Shown here piece after piece: positions 42,697-52,835 of a stretch of DNA of 64,000 bases. The notes beneath the pieces are model-generated. The model had not been told where the DNA came from, did no database searches, and saw nothing but the letters and a program-made list of their open reading frames with translations. A program made the translations under genes and the position numbers. This DNA comes from RGIG3009 sp045630765 (GTDB taxonomy: Bacteria; Bacillota; Clostridia; Oscillospirales; Acutalibacteraceae). The stretch covers positions 1-64,000 of the forward strand of contig JAZQTM010000046.1 of NCBI GenBank assembly GCA_045630765.1, read 5' to 3'. Within the stretch, counting starts at the first letter, position 1, and each line of letters begins with the position of its first letter.

Positions 42697-45480
42697 ATGG
42701 CGACTCAAAATGCCGTGTTACAGTGCGAGATGAGCAAAGAAAACTACGCATTACAATTGGCTTGGCTTGACGATAAAACCATACCGGAAACGTTAAACGG
42801 CGAAAGTGGTTTTCACATTTATCACGTGCGTATGTTATCCGAATTAATCTTAAAGCAGTTGCAAAAACAAGGTGCACATCCTATAACCGACGAGGACGTC
42901 GAAGCGATCTCCATCGCCTCCTCTTTACACGATATTGGCAAATCACAAATACCAAAAAGCATTTTGGATTTTCCCGGTAAGTTATCTCCCGTTGAATACG
43001 ATATCATTAAAAAGCACGCCGCTTTCGGCGAAGCCATTATCAACGAATTGGACTTCGGCGAAATAGATCCTAAGATCCGCAAGTATGCCGCCGAGATCGC
43101 CCGCTTCCATCACGAACGAATTGACGGAACGGGATACCCCGACGGATTAAAGGGAGACGCCATTCCTCTTGCGGCACAGGTGGTCGCTCTTGCCGACTCG
43201 TACGATGCTCTGACAAGTAACCGTAGTTATAAAGAGGCTTTTTCGCAAGACGTTGCCGTTCAGATGATATCCAGCGGTATGTGCGGCGTTTTTGACGAAG
43301 AGTTGGTGGATTGCCTGCTAAAAGTGGTAAACCACAGCGCTTTGGTAGAGTTAAAAGAACTCCTTTCGAAAAAACGCGCCGTTGTCAACGAAGGGGCCTC
43401 CTTTGTGCCGGAACGCGTCTTGTTGATCGGCAACACCGAATACGTTACCAAAGAGTTTATAGAGGATACGTTCCCCAAAAGCAAGGTCATGGTTATCGGC
43501 AACTCCGAGTTGGGCTCTGCGGAGAAAATCAAATTGTTCCGCATCAAAAAGCCTTCCATCAAAGCCGTTCTCGAAACCTATGATTTTGATTTGATCGTTT
43601 ACTTTTCGGGAGAACTCACCTTCCTCACAACCGAAAAAAACGATTCCGAAGAATTGCGCGAAGTTTTGAAATATGCAGGCGAGTTGCAAAAGAAAGCAAA
43701 AATCATCTTCCTCTCCTCGCTGGACTGTGCGCTTTCGCGCAAAACAGACCATGCCATTTTGTCTTCTGCGAAAGAGAAGTTGTGCGACTTTTATGCAAAA
43801 CAAACCGCGTTGGATATTAAGGTTGTCCAAATTCCGTTTTTGTACTCAAGCACATACGAACGAGATTTTATTGCTAAAATATTTGAAGACGCTTATCATC
43901 ACAAATCCGTTACCATGGACGTTCCTCCCAACGAAAAATCACATTTTATTTCGCTCGGTGATCTTTCGGAGCTGCTCGTTCGACTGATTGACAACTGGAA
44001 AAGCGGAAGCGGTATACTCACGATAGCCGACGACTTTTCCATTGCTTTTGAAGACATCGGCAAAAAGATTTCAAGCCTTTTCGTTTCGGAGATTTCTTTC
44101 GCCCCCGAAGCACCTGTAAATACGCTTGATAAAAACAACAAAGCCATCCGCAACGAATACGGTTGGTTCGCCAGAATTTCGTTGTTGGACGATCTGGACG
44201 ATCAATATGAAAAGTTCTTGGCGAAAAAACGGGAAAAGACGATAACGTGGAAAGATAAAATAAAAGCTTGGATCGAAAAGCACGGTTTGCTGGTGAAATT
44301 CATAGAGCTGTTTGTTTTGTTCGCCGTTACCGAGCTGTTACTGCATCTCACCGATTCCGCCGTTATCTTTTCCATCGTTGATTTCAGAATGGCGTACATC
44401 GTCATTATGGCAACCGTTCACGGTCTCAACTTTGGTCTTGCCGCTGCCGGACTCAGCAGTATTTCCTGGCTTATTGCCAAAGTCGCTTCCGGTACAAATC
44501 TGATGACGATCTTTTACGAGCCTACCAACTGGCTTCCTTTCGTCTTCTTTGTGTTGGTAGGTTCCTTGTGCGGATACGTCAAGCTGCGCAAGGATGATAC
44601 CATTCGTTTTGTAACAGACCAAAATCAACTGCTGGAAGATAAACTCGTTTTTACTCGTGAGATTTACGAAGATACCTATCGCGAAAAACGGGATTTGAAA
44701 AAGCAGATCATCGGGTCCAAGGATAGCTTCGGTAAAATCTTTGATATCACGCGCAAACTTGATACCGTAGAATTGCATTTGCTGTATTTGCGGATCATGG
44801 AAACGTTCGAAGAAATTTTGGAGAACAAAACCATTTCAGTATATTCCATCAACAAGCAAACCTCCTTTGGACGACTGGAGGTTGCCTCGCGCGATATCGT
44901 CGAAACGGTTTCCCGCTCTATTTCCACCGAAACCTATTCGGAAATTCTCGACACTCTGAACAAGGGCGAAATTTGGCGAAACGTCGAACTTAAACCCGAT
45001 TTTCCCATGTATGCCGCCGGTGTATATCGCGGAAAAGAATTGGTTATGCTCATCTTTTTGTGGCATGCGAATATCGGGCAGCGTTCGCTGTATTACGTGA
45101 ACTTGTTTAAGATCTTGCGCGATCTTGTACAGATGTCTTTGTTGCGCGCTTTCGATTACAGCCAAGCCGTTCATCAAAAGCAATTTATCAAGAACACGCA
45201 TATTATGAATGCTTCGGCTTTTGAAGAAAGTTTGCAAAACTTCAAAGCCTTGGCAGACAAAAAAGTTTCCTCCTACGTATTGTTGGAATTCGCAAGCGAT
45301 GGGAAAGCGTACGAGGAACTTGACGCACTGCTCGCCACCAAAATTCGTGCCAACGATCTTTTGGGAGCCACCTCGGACGGCAACGTTCGCCTGTTGCTGT
45401 CGGGAGCAACGGAAAAAGATCTTCCGTTTATCTTGCCGAGATTTGAAAATGCAGGACTTACGATATCCGTCATACAGTAA
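42697..45480 (+). CDS. pelD: HD-GYP-SDR-PelD fusion: c-di-GMP phosphodiesterase and receptor for Pel synthesis
   Basis: The 927-residue protein combines several modules. Residues 30-220 are an apparently intact HD-GYP phosphodiesterase (LHDIGK 77-82, RFHHERIDGTGYPDG 136-150, ALADSYDALTSNRSYK). Residues 240-470 resemble an NAD(P)-binding SDR/epimerase fold (VLLIGNTEYV). About four membrane helices lie at 533-630. A GAF-like region follows, and the end is a degenerate GGDEF domain (SDGNV 893-897) that keeps an RxxD site (RAND, 884-887). Helices, GAF and degenerate GGDEF match PelD, the c-di-GMP receptor of Pel polysaccharide synthesis. An SDR domain in Gram-positive PelD fits my memory of such clusters; the HD-GYP domain is the unusual part. 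It heads the operon. Confidence 0.8.
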   Translation: MATQNAVLQCEMSKENYALQLAWLDDKTIPETLNGESGFHIYHVRMLSELILKQLQKQGAHPITDEDVEAISIASSLHDIGKSQIPKSILDFPGKLSPVEYDIIKKHAAFGEAIINELDFGEIDPKIRKYAAEIARFHHERIDGTGYPDGLKGDAIPLAAQVVALADSYDALTSNRSYKEAFSQDVAVQMISSGMCGVFDEELVDCLLKVVNHSALVELKELLSKKRAVVNEGASFVPERVLLIGNTEYVTKEFIEDTFPKSKVMVIGNSELGSAEKIKLFRIKKPSIKAVLETYDFDLIVYFSGELTFLTTEKNDSEELREVLKYAGELQKKAKIIFLSSLDCALSRKTDHAILSSAKEKLCDFYAKQTALDIKVVQIPFLYSSTYERDFIAKIFEDAYHHKSVTMDVPPNEKSHFISLGDLSELLVRLIDNWKSGSGILTIADDFSIAFEDIGKKISSLFVSEISFAPEAPVNTLDKNNKAIRNEYGWFARISLLDDLDDQYEKFLAKKREKTITWKDKIKAWIEKHGLLVKFIELFVLFAVTELLLHLTDSAVIFSIVDFRMAYIVIMATVHGLNFGLAAAGLSSISWLIAKVASGTNLMTIFYEPTNWLPFVFFVLVGSLCGYVKLRKDDTIRFVTDQNQLLEDKLVFTREIYEDTYREKRDLKKQIIGSKDSFGKIFDITRKLDTVELHLLYLRIMETFEEILENKTISVYSINKQTSFGRLEVASRDIVETVSRSISTETYSEILDTLNKGEIWRNVELKPDFPMYAAGVYRGKELVMLIFLWHANIGQRSLYYVNLFKILRDLVQMSLLRAFDYSQAVHQKQFIKNTHIMNASAFEESLQNFKALADKKVSSYVLLEFASDGKAYEELDALLATKIRANDLLGATSDGNVRLLLSGATEKDLPFILPRFENAGLTISVIQ

Positions 45481-45494
45481 GGAACGATTAGACT

Positions 45495-46373
45495 ATGTGG
45501 TATATTCTTTTTGCAATACACTTGCTGGTTTCTTTGCTTTGCTTTTTGGGAATACGTTTCGGCATCTTAAAAGTACATAAATATATGTTCTTCGTAGCAC
45601 TGTTGTTACCTTTTTGGGGCGCTTTAATTCTGCTTATTTTGCACTTTCAAATCGGCTTTAAAGCGGACGACAGCATCGACGTCGGTGTTGAAAAATTAAA
45701 GTTGGAATCCGAGTTATACAAAAGCGTAACGATAGACGAGAAAAAGATAGCTGCAACAACCGTCCCCATCGAAGAAGCGTTGGTTGTAAACTCCGCAAGA
45801 GAACGCAGGGGTATTATTATGGACGTTCTCAACGACAACCCCAAAGAATATATTGAATTTTTGCAAAAAGCCGGTAACAACGAGGACACCGAAGTGGTTC
45901 ACTACGCTGTAACGGCAATGGTCGAAATTTCCAAAGAGAACGACTATATGCTGCAAAATCTCGAAAGAGAGTATGCCGCAGATCCCGAAAACGTGGGTCT
46001 GTTAAACCAATACGTCGACTTTTTGTGGAGTTGCCTTTCTCAAAATCTTATGCAAGGACAAGTGGAGGTTATTAACCGAGAATTGTTTTCCTCCCTTATC
46101 CTCAAAAAAATCGCGCTCGACGGCAACATAACCGACTATGTGCGCTCTGTTGAAAACGATTTGAAGCGCGGTCAGTTCACACTTGCCGGCGAAACTTTGA
46201 AAAAAATGAAAACCCTATACTCGGAAAACGAAGAGTATTATTTGCTCGAATTACAATATCTGGCCGCTCTCGGCCGAGGCGAGGATATCAAGAAACTGCT
46301 GGTTGAAATTGATGACCGTCACATATTCTTATCTTCAAAATCAAAGGAGGTTTTAGCGTTTTGGGGGAATTAA
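45495..46373 (+). CDS. pelE: PelE-like membrane/helical-repeat protein
   Basis: The 292-residue protein has two N-terminal membrane helices (MWYILFAIHLLVSLLCFLGI, FFVALLLPFWGALILLIL) and a long cytoplasmic region of helical repeats (LQKAGNNEDTEVVHYAVTAM, LGRGEDIKKLLVEI). This is the layout of PelE, which joins the Pel membrane complex. Sequence identity cannot be judged here; the call leans on position between PelD and PelA. It starts 14 bases after pelD and overlaps the next gene by 13 bases. Confidence 0.65.
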   Translation: MWYILFAIHLLVSLLCFLGIRFGILKVHKYMFFVALLLPFWGALILLILHFQIGFKADDSIDVGVEKLKLESELYKSVTIDEKKIAATTVPIEEALVVNSARERRGIIMDVLNDNPKEYIEFLQKAGNNEDTEVVHYAVTAMVEISKENDYMLQNLEREYAADPENVGLLNQYVDFLWSCLSQNLMQGQVEVINRELFSSLILKKIALDGNITDYVRSVENDLKRGQFTLAGETLKKMKTLYSENEEYYLLELQYLAALGRGEDIKKLLVEIDDRHIFLSSKSKEVLAFWGN

Positions 46374-48208
46374 AAGCAAAACTGAATGCCTTTCGTTTTA
46401 AAGGCATCTTAGTAATTGTATTAGTTTTCGCTTTGATCGCCGCAATTTTGTTCATTGAACTTTCCGGCGTTCAGTTCCGTTATGCCCAAAAATCGCTGGA
46501 TCTTCTCCCGGCTGAAAATATTGTCACCAAAGCGCAGTCGTGCGCTGCTTTGGATAAAAACACGTTGCTCTTATACAGCAGCGAGGACAAAGCATCACGC
46601 GAAGCGTTTGTGCAATTTGAGGTCATCGTAAACGATATGAAAATCGGCACCGATTTCATCAATTTATCCGTTTCGGAAATTCCGGATTTAAACGCTTACT
46701 CACTCGTTATCATTTTATTTTCGGATCTTTCATACGTCGGTGACCCGCTCGTAGATATTTGCCGTTGGGTACACGACGGTGGCAACGTCTATTTCCCGCT
46801 GACCATTGATAAAAACGCCTATTCCTCCGCTGTCGAAAACAAGATCGGCATCGAAGCCTCCTTCGGGTATTCATACGTAGGAAGCATGTATGTAGATGAA
46901 GGGTTTATGGTCGGTGGCGGCAAGGCGTTTGCCGTTCCGGATGCCTATCAATCTGCTCGAACGGTTCAGTTGAACCCCAAAACAACCACGGTTCACGCGT
47001 CGATTGATACAAAAGACGGCGTACCGCTCATTTGGGAAGCTAATTACGGCAACGGCAAATTTGTTGTAAACAATTTCGGTATGTGCGACAAAGCCTACCG
47101 TGGATTTTTCTCTGCTTCCATCAGTTTATTTAACTCCGTGTTTATGTATCCCGTAATCAACGGCTCCTCTTTCTATTTGGATGACTTCCCTTCGCAGATC
47201 CCCGAGGGAAACAGTGAGTACATCGTGCGAGATTTTCAAACCACCATTCGCGATTTTTACATTAACATCTGGTGGCCCGATATGATGAACCTGTCGGACA
47301 AATACGGTATTAAATATACCGGTCTCGCCATTGAATGTTATGACAATGCCATCGACGGAACAACCGATGCGGTCCCCGATACCGCCACGTTCCTCACGTT
47401 TGGCAATATGCTGCTGCGCAAAGGCGGTGAACTCGGTTACCACGGGTATAACCACCAACCGCTTTGCCTTGGCAACAAAGACTATCGAGATATATACGAC
47501 TATAAAACGTGGGAAAATGAAGAAGCAATGATTAAGGCTTTTGGCCACCTGATCGATTTTTGCGACGAACTGTTCCCCGATACCGATATGTCCGTATACG
47601 TTCCGCCCTCCAACCTGTTATCTGACGAAGGGCGACAAATGCTTCTGAACAACTTTGAAGAAATCACCACCCTTTCGGGAATTTATTTGCCGGACGACGT
47701 GCTGGATTTTGCACTGTTGCAGGAATTTGAAGTGGATGAAAACGGCATTGTTGACCAACCGCGTATTATTTCCGGTTGCGATATTGATGATTTTATGACG
47801 ATCGGTGCATTTTCCGAACTGAATTTCCATTATGTCAACGATCACTTCACCCACCCCGACGACGCGCTTGACCCTGAGCGAGGCGCCGAACTTGGTTGGA
47901 AGGAACTCTATAAACGCTTTGACGGTTTCTTGAGTTGGTTATACACCTCAGCCCCCAATCTTCGTAATTTTACAGGAACCGAAATGTCCGCTGCCGTTCA
48001 GCGCTTTGTCGCCGTAACGCCCCACGTTGTCTTAAAAGACACTCGTATGGAAATCAAACTGGATAATTTCTACGACAACGCTCAGTTTATGCTTCGTTTT
48101 AACGAGGAAGAACCCCGCACGGTTGACGGCGGCACCTTAACCCACTTAACGGGCGATTTGTATATTTTGGAAGCCACTAACGATACGGTTACCATCTCTT
48201 TTAAGTAG
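46361..48208 (+). CDS. pelA: PelA-like polysaccharide deacetylase (DUF2194-type), membrane anchored
   Basis: The 615-residue protein has one N-terminal membrane helix (ILVIVLVFALIAAILFIELS), an extracytoplasmic domain of about 230 residues resembling an amidotransferase-like fold, and a NodB-like deacetylase region with YLDDFP (Asp274-Asp275) and GYHGYNH (His361, His365). It ends in a beta-rich domain. It would deacetylate the Pel polymer outside the cell. It has no glycoside-hydrolase domain, unlike Pseudomonas PelA but like Gram-positive PelA-DA forms. It starts with TTG at 46361, 10 bases after AAAGGAGG, overlapping pelE. Confidence 0.75.
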   Translation: MGELKAKLNAFRFKGILVIVLVFALIAAILFIELSGVQFRYAQKSLDLLPAENIVTKAQSCAALDKNTLLLYSSEDKASREAFVQFEVIVNDMKIGTDFINLSVSEIPDLNAYSLVIILFSDLSYVGDPLVDICRWVHDGGNVYFPLTIDKNAYSSAVENKIGIEASFGYSYVGSMYVDEGFMVGGGKAFAVPDAYQSARTVQLNPKTTTVHASIDTKDGVPLIWEANYGNGKFVVNNFGMCDKAYRGFFSASISLFNSVFMYPVINGSSFYLDDFPSQIPEGNSEYIVRDFQTTIRDFYINIWWPDMMNLSDKYGIKYTGLAIECYDNAIDGTTDAVPDTATFLTFGNMLLRKGGELGYHGYNHQPLCLGNKDYRDIYDYKTWENEEAMIKAFGHLIDFCDELFPDTDMSVYVPPSNLLSDEGRQMLLNNFEEITTLSGIYLPDDVLDFALLQEFEVDENGIVDQPRIISGCDIDDFMTIGAFSELNFHYVNDHFTHPDDALDPERGAELGWKELYKRFDGFLSWLYTSAPNLRNFTGTEMSAAVQRFVAVTPHVVLKDTRMEIKLDNFYDNAQFMLRFNEEEPRTVDGGTLTHLTGDLYILEATNDTVTISFK

Positions 48209-48217
48209 GAGTTTAAC

Positions 48218-49648
48218 GTGAGAATTTGCTTGATTTTGGAAGGCTGCTACCCTTACATCAACGGCGGCGTTTCCACATGGATGCATCAATACATAACCGA
48301 AATGCCGGAACACGAGTTTGTGCTTTGGGTGATCGGTGCCAAAGAACAGGACAAGGATAAATTCGTTTACACCTTGCCCAAAAACGTCGTTCATGTGCAG
48401 CAAGTATTCTTGGACGCCGCTTTGCGCGTAAAAGACAGTGAAGTGTTTAACTACACTTTCAACGAGCAGGAAAAAGAAGCACATCGTCGGCTGGTGGCGT
48501 CGGATTCTCCCAATTGGGATTTGCTTTTTGACTTATACCAAGTCAAAAAAATCAATCCCATGTCCTATCTCAAAAGCCAAAGTTTTCTGGAAACGCTCAC
48601 CAAGACTTGTGAGGAAGAATTCCCGTTTATCGCGTTTTCGGATGCCTTTCACTCGGTTCGTTCTCGCTTGTTGCCCGTGTTGTACTTGATGGGCACCGAA
48701 ATACCGCAAGCCGATTGCTATCACGCGATCTGCACCGGTTACGGCGGCTTGCTTGCTTCCATGGCAGCGTATATCCATCACAAACCGTTGCTCTTAACCG
48801 AGCACGGCATTTACACGCGTGAACGCGAAGAGGAAATCATCCGCGCAAAATGGGTGGCGCGCGCTTTTAAGCCGCACTGGATCGATTTCTTCTATATGCT
48901 TTCCGATTTGATTTACGCCCGCGCCTGCAAAGTAACGGCTTTGTTTTCCCGTGCTATGGAAACCCAGATCGATATGGGATGCTCCCGCGAAAAATGTCGA
49001 GTAATTGAAAACGGTATCAGTTATGAAAAGCTTTGCAATATTCCTTTGAAAGAAGACGATGGCATCGTCGACATCGGTGCCGTTGTTCGTTTGGCACCCA
49101 TCAAAGATATTAAAACCATGATCTACGCCTTTTTCGAACTGTCCTGCCGAAAGGATAACGTTCGTCTTCATATCATGGGCGGCGTTGACGATCAGGAATA
49201 TGCCGATGAATGTTACGCGTTGGTTCACCAGTTAAATCTGGAAGATAAAATTATTTTTACCGGTCGTGTAAACATCATTGAATATTTTGAAAAATTAGAT
49301 TTCACCTTGCTCACCAGCATTTCGGAAGGACAACCGTTATCGGTATTGGAATCGTTTGCCGCCAAACGTCCTTGTGTGACGACCGACGTCGGTTGCTGCA
49401 ACGAATTACTCGATGGCGGACCGGGCGATACGCTGGGTAAAGCGGGATTTTACGTCCCCCCTATGCAGCGTGATAAATTGGCAGACGCTATGGAAGCGCT
49501 GTGTGACTCTCGCGAACTTCGCCTGCAGATGGGCGAAATAGGTCAAAAACGAACCTATGAGAATTTCCGCTATAACATTATGCTTACGAAATATAGAAAT
49601 CTCTACAAAGAGGTGGAAGAGGAATGGCCGGAATTGGTTTTGAATTAA
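48218..49648 (+). CDS. pelF: PelF-type GT4 glycosyltransferase
   Basis: The 476-residue cytoplasmic enzyme starts with GTG and opens MRICLILEGCYPYINGGVST, the PelF hallmark. It carries the GT4 C-lobe motifs RLAPIKDIKTMIYAF and SISEGQPLSVLESFA with the conserved Glu pair. PelF polymerises a UDP-activated N-acetylated hexosamine, GalNAc in known Pel systems. It overlaps pelG by 25 bases, so translation is probably coupled. Confidence 0.88.
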   Translation: MRICLILEGCYPYINGGVSTWMHQYITEMPEHEFVLWVIGAKEQDKDKFVYTLPKNVVHVQQVFLDAALRVKDSEVFNYTFNEQEKEAHRRLVASDSPNWDLLFDLYQVKKINPMSYLKSQSFLETLTKTCEEEFPFIAFSDAFHSVRSRLLPVLYLMGTEIPQADCYHAICTGYGGLLASMAAYIHHKPLLLTEHGIYTREREEEIIRAKWVARAFKPHWIDFFYMLSDLIYARACKVTALFSRAMETQIDMGCSREKCRVIENGISYEKLCNIPLKEDDGIVDIGAVVRLAPIKDIKTMIYAFFELSCRKDNVRLHIMGGVDDQEYADECYALVHQLNLEDKIIFTGRVNIIEYFEKLDFTLLTSISEGQPLSVLESFAAKRPCVTTDVGCCNELLDGGPGDTLGKAGFYVPPMQRDKLADAMEALCDSRELRLQMGEIGQKRTYENFRYNIMLTKYRNLYKEVEEEWPELVLN

Positions 49649-51087
49649 AAAAACTGTTTCAGAAAAAAGGTGTTCTTAACACCACCAAAGCCTACGGCTA
49701 TGCAACGGTTATTTGTGCCGGACCCATGCTCTTGGGCGTCATTTTACTGCTTGGTATTATGGCGCTTTGCAACGCATTTGAAGTGGCGACATATACGCGA
49801 GAATTGTTGATTTGTATGATCACCTATACGCTTTTGGCATCCGTAACCGTTTCTTCGTTCTTTTCAATGGTGGTTACGCGTTACGTAGCCGATATGCTCT
49901 TTGAAGATAACAACAAAGCCGTTCTCCCTGCGTTTTGGGGATCCACGGTAATTATGATGGCGGTCGGCAGCCCGTTATACGGTATCTTCTTGTTGTTTTC
50001 GGGCGCCACTTTCGCACAAGGCTTTTTGTGCTTCGTTTTATTTAACGAATTGATCATTGTGTGGAATGCCATGAGCTTCCTTTCGGCAATCAAAGAATAC
50101 AAAGGCATTTTCCTTTCGTTTTTAACCTCCGTTGCCGCGGCGGTTTTACTGGGCGCACTGCTGTTGTTTCTTAAATTTTCGCCTGTGGAATCCCTCTTGT
50201 TTGCCGTATCCGTCGGTTATGGCATTATGTTGATCTGGGACGTCGTTTTACTGCATCGCTATTTCCCCCACACCACCTTGGGTGCCTTCACCTTTTTACA
50301 GTGGATCGACGAATTTTTGCCGTTGGCACTTTCGGGCTTGCTTATGAACATCGGTATGTTTTCGCATCTGGTAATATTGTGGTTTTCGGACATCAATGTT
50401 CACGTTCACGGTCTTTTCTACGGCGCCCCTTGGCACGACGTGCCGGCATTGTTGGCGTTTATGACCGCCCTTATGACAACCGTCAACTTCGTGGTATCGG
50501 TGGAAGTCAATTTCTACCCGAAATACCGCAACCATTACAGCCTTTATAACGACAAGGGAACCATCAGCGATATCAAGCAATCCGAAAAGGAAATGCTTGC
50601 CACATTAAAAACCGAAATTTTTTACACCTCTTTGAAACAATTATTGTTCACGGCGGCGTGCATTTCACTCGGCGGCTATCTGCTGGACATGCTGCCTTTG
50701 GGCTTTAACGAAATTATGCGCGGCTATTTCAGAACGCTTTGCGTCGCTTACGGTCTGTATGCGATCGGCAATATGCTTATGTTGATCTTGCTGTATTTCA
50801 CCGATTACAAAGGTGCGCTTATGACAACCGCCGTATTTGCCGTTACAACCATCCTGTTTACACTGATTTCCCTCTTATTCCCGTACGTGTATTACGGCTT
50901 TGGATTTTTGTTATCGGCTATGGCGTTTACGGTTATCGCTGCCTTGCGATTGGATTATTTCACAAAACACCTTCCCTTTTATATTCTGTCGGTTCAACCG
51001 CTCGTGGCGGAAGATCGATCAGGACGTTTCACCAGACTGGGTGTGTATTTGGAAGAAAAATTTGAAGGAGGAACACCAAAACAATGA
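49624..51087 (+). CDS. pelG: PelG-type polysaccharide transporter
   Basis: The 487-residue membrane protein begins MAGIGFELKKLFQKKG, the conserved PelG start, and has about 12 membrane helices of the MOP/MATE type. It should move the Pel chain across the cytoplasmic membrane. It overlaps pelF by 25 bases and the CotH gene by 4 bases. With pelD, E, A and F this completes the inner-membrane part of the pathway; no pelB or pelC is present, as expected without an outer membrane. Confidence 0.9.
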   Translation: MAGIGFELKKLFQKKGVLNTTKAYGYATVICAGPMLLGVILLLGIMALCNAFEVATYTRELLICMITYTLLASVTVSSFFSMVVTRYVADMLFEDNNKAVLPAFWGSTVIMMAVGSPLYGIFLLFSGATFAQGFLCFVLFNELIIVWNAMSFLSAIKEYKGIFLSFLTSVAAAVLLGALLLFLKFSPVESLLFAVSVGYGIMLIWDVVLLHRYFPHTTLGAFTFLQWIDEFLPLALSGLLMNIGMFSHLVILWFSDINVHVHGLFYGAPWHDVPALLAFMTALMTTVNFVVSVEVNFYPKYRNHYSLYNDKGTISDIKQSEKEMLATLKTEIFYTSLKQLLFTAACISLGGYLLDMLPLGFNEIMRGYFRTLCVAYGLYAIGNMLMLILLYFTDYKGALMTTAVFAVTTILFTLISLLFPYVYYGFGFLLSAMAFTVIAALRLDYFTKHLPFYILSVQPLVAEDRSGRFTRLGVYLEEKFEGGTPKQ

Positions 51088-52835
51088 AAAACGTGTTATC
51101 CATCTTACTGATCGTCTGCTTGATGCTCTCCTTGTGTTCTTGCTCGTTCAAGGAAGCCGTTGACACCAATCTCGGTACAACGATTGAACAAGAAGATATC
51201 AGCACCGAAACCGACATTCATATTCGTGACAAAAACTTGTTGTACACCCAATACGACAACACCGAAATTGTTACGATGTATTTGACCGTATCCACCGGCA
51301 ACGAGGGAGAAGGTACCAATCACACCTGGGAAGAAATCAACACCTATTCCGCCTACGATTACGACGAAATGGGAGTCGACCGTTATAAAGTCGCGGGATT
51401 GTTGCAGGTTGGCGATAAAAACGGTCTTGTTGCAGGCGAATTCGGCTACGGTCAAATTGCTCCCAACTGTACCGTTCAAATCCGCGGACAATCCTCCAGT
51501 AAAAAACCGCAAAAGAACTATAAAATCAGCATCAAAGAAAACAAAGGTGATTGGCGCGGTCAGACCACCATCGCTCTCAACAAACACCAGGGCGACGGGT
51601 TACGCTTTAGAAACAAATTGGCGTTTGATCTCATTTCACACATCGATGAAATTATGGGACTCCGCACCACCTTCGTTCGCCTGTACGTTAAAGACACCAC
51701 CGCAGGCGAAGGCGCCAAGTTCGAAGATTACGGCATCTATACCCAAGTTGAACAACTGAATAAAACCGCGCTTAAAGCACACGGTCTTGATAATCGCGGT
51801 CACTTATATAAAATCAACTTCTGCGAGTTCTATCAATATGAAGACATCATTGTTTTAAAAGACGATCCTCGCTACGACGTTAAAAAGTTCGAAGAAATAT
51901 TGGAAATCAAAGGCGATGACGATCACACAAAACTGATCAATTTGCTAAAGAAAATAAACGATTATTCCATCCCGATCGAAGAGATACTGGAAGAACATTT
52001 CGACCTTGAAAACATAACGTATTGGATGGCACTGAACTTAATGCTCGGTAACATCGATACGCAAAGTCGAAACTTCTACATATACAGTCCGCAAAACGTC
52101 GACAGATGGTACATCCTCCCGTGGGATATGGACGGTATGATGCTCCGTACGGAACACAGTCTGACGGGACGACAGGACTACGAGCATTGGGAAAGCGGTG
52201 TCAGTAACTACTGGGGTAACGTTTTATTCCAACGCTGCTTAAAATCCGAAACGTTCAAAAAAGCACTGGACGAAGCGGTGGAAGACATTAAAGCCACCCT
52301 CACCCCCGAGCTTGTAAACTCCTACGTGAACACCTATGCCGCGCTGTTAAAGCCGTACGTCTATCAAGGTCGTGACCTGATCTACGCCCCGCTCACGCCC
52401 GCCGGTTATGATAAAGTTGTCAAAGGCTTCAACGCGGAAATCGCCAACAACTACAATCGTTATAAAGAATCCCTTACAAAACCCATGCCGTTTTACATCG
52501 GTGTTCCCCAGAAAAAAGATGACGGCTATGTTGTGGAATGGGATGCCTCCTATGACTTTAAAGGTGAAGATATCACTTACACCTTTGAACTTTCAACTGA
52601 TCTGTATTTCAAGAAAACCATCGTTTCGCAAACGGGTCTGGTCATTCCAACGGCCAAGTTCAACAAACTCCCGGCAGGACAGTACTTCATGCGCGTTATG
52701 GCGAAAAACGAAAGTGGCGAAACACAATATGCCTTTGACTGTTATCTGATTCCCAACGGCAAAGTGTACGGCACCAAAAGTTTTTACGTCCAAGCCGGCG
52801 GCAAGGTTGTGGAGGACGTGTATGTCGAAAACTGA
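51084..52835 (+). CDS. CotH-family protein kinase, lipoprotein
   Basis: The 583-residue protein has a lipoprotein signal peptide (LMLSLCSC), then a CotH kinase domain with RGQSSSKKPQKNYKI, NKLAFDLISHIDEIMG, YTQVEQLNKTAL and the WYILPWDMDGMM metal site. A fibronectin-like C-terminal domain (YTFELSTDLYF, LPAGQYFMRVMAKN) follows. CotH kinases act as secreted or anchored kinases in spore coats and on surfaces. It overlaps pelG by 4 bases and the VTC gene by 14 bases, so it is part of the pel operon; its substrate is unknown. Confidence 0.88.
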   Translation: MKNVLSILLIVCLMLSLCSCSFKEAVDTNLGTTIEQEDISTETDIHIRDKNLLYTQYDNTEIVTMYLTVSTGNEGEGTNHTWEEINTYSAYDYDEMGVDRYKVAGLLQVGDKNGLVAGEFGYGQIAPNCTVQIRGQSSSKKPQKNYKISIKENKGDWRGQTTIALNKHQGDGLRFRNKLAFDLISHIDEIMGLRTTFVRLYVKDTTAGEGAKFEDYGIYTQVEQLNKTALKAHGLDNRGHLYKINFCEFYQYEDIIVLKDDPRYDVKKFEEILEIKGDDDHTKLINLLKKINDYSIPIEEILEEHFDLENITYWMALNLMLGNIDTQSRNFYIYSPQNVDRWYILPWDMDGMMLRTEHSLTGRQDYEHWESGVSNYWGNVLFQRCLKSETFKKALDEAVEDIKATLTPELVNSYVNTYAALLKPYVYQGRDLIYAPLTPAGYDKVVKGFNAEIANNYNRYKESLTKPMPFYIGVPQKKDDGYVVEWDASYDFKGEDITYTFELSTDLYFKKTIVSQTGLVIPTAKFNKLPAGQYFMRVMAKNESGETQYAFDCYLIPNGKVYGTKSFYVQAGGKVVEDVYVEN

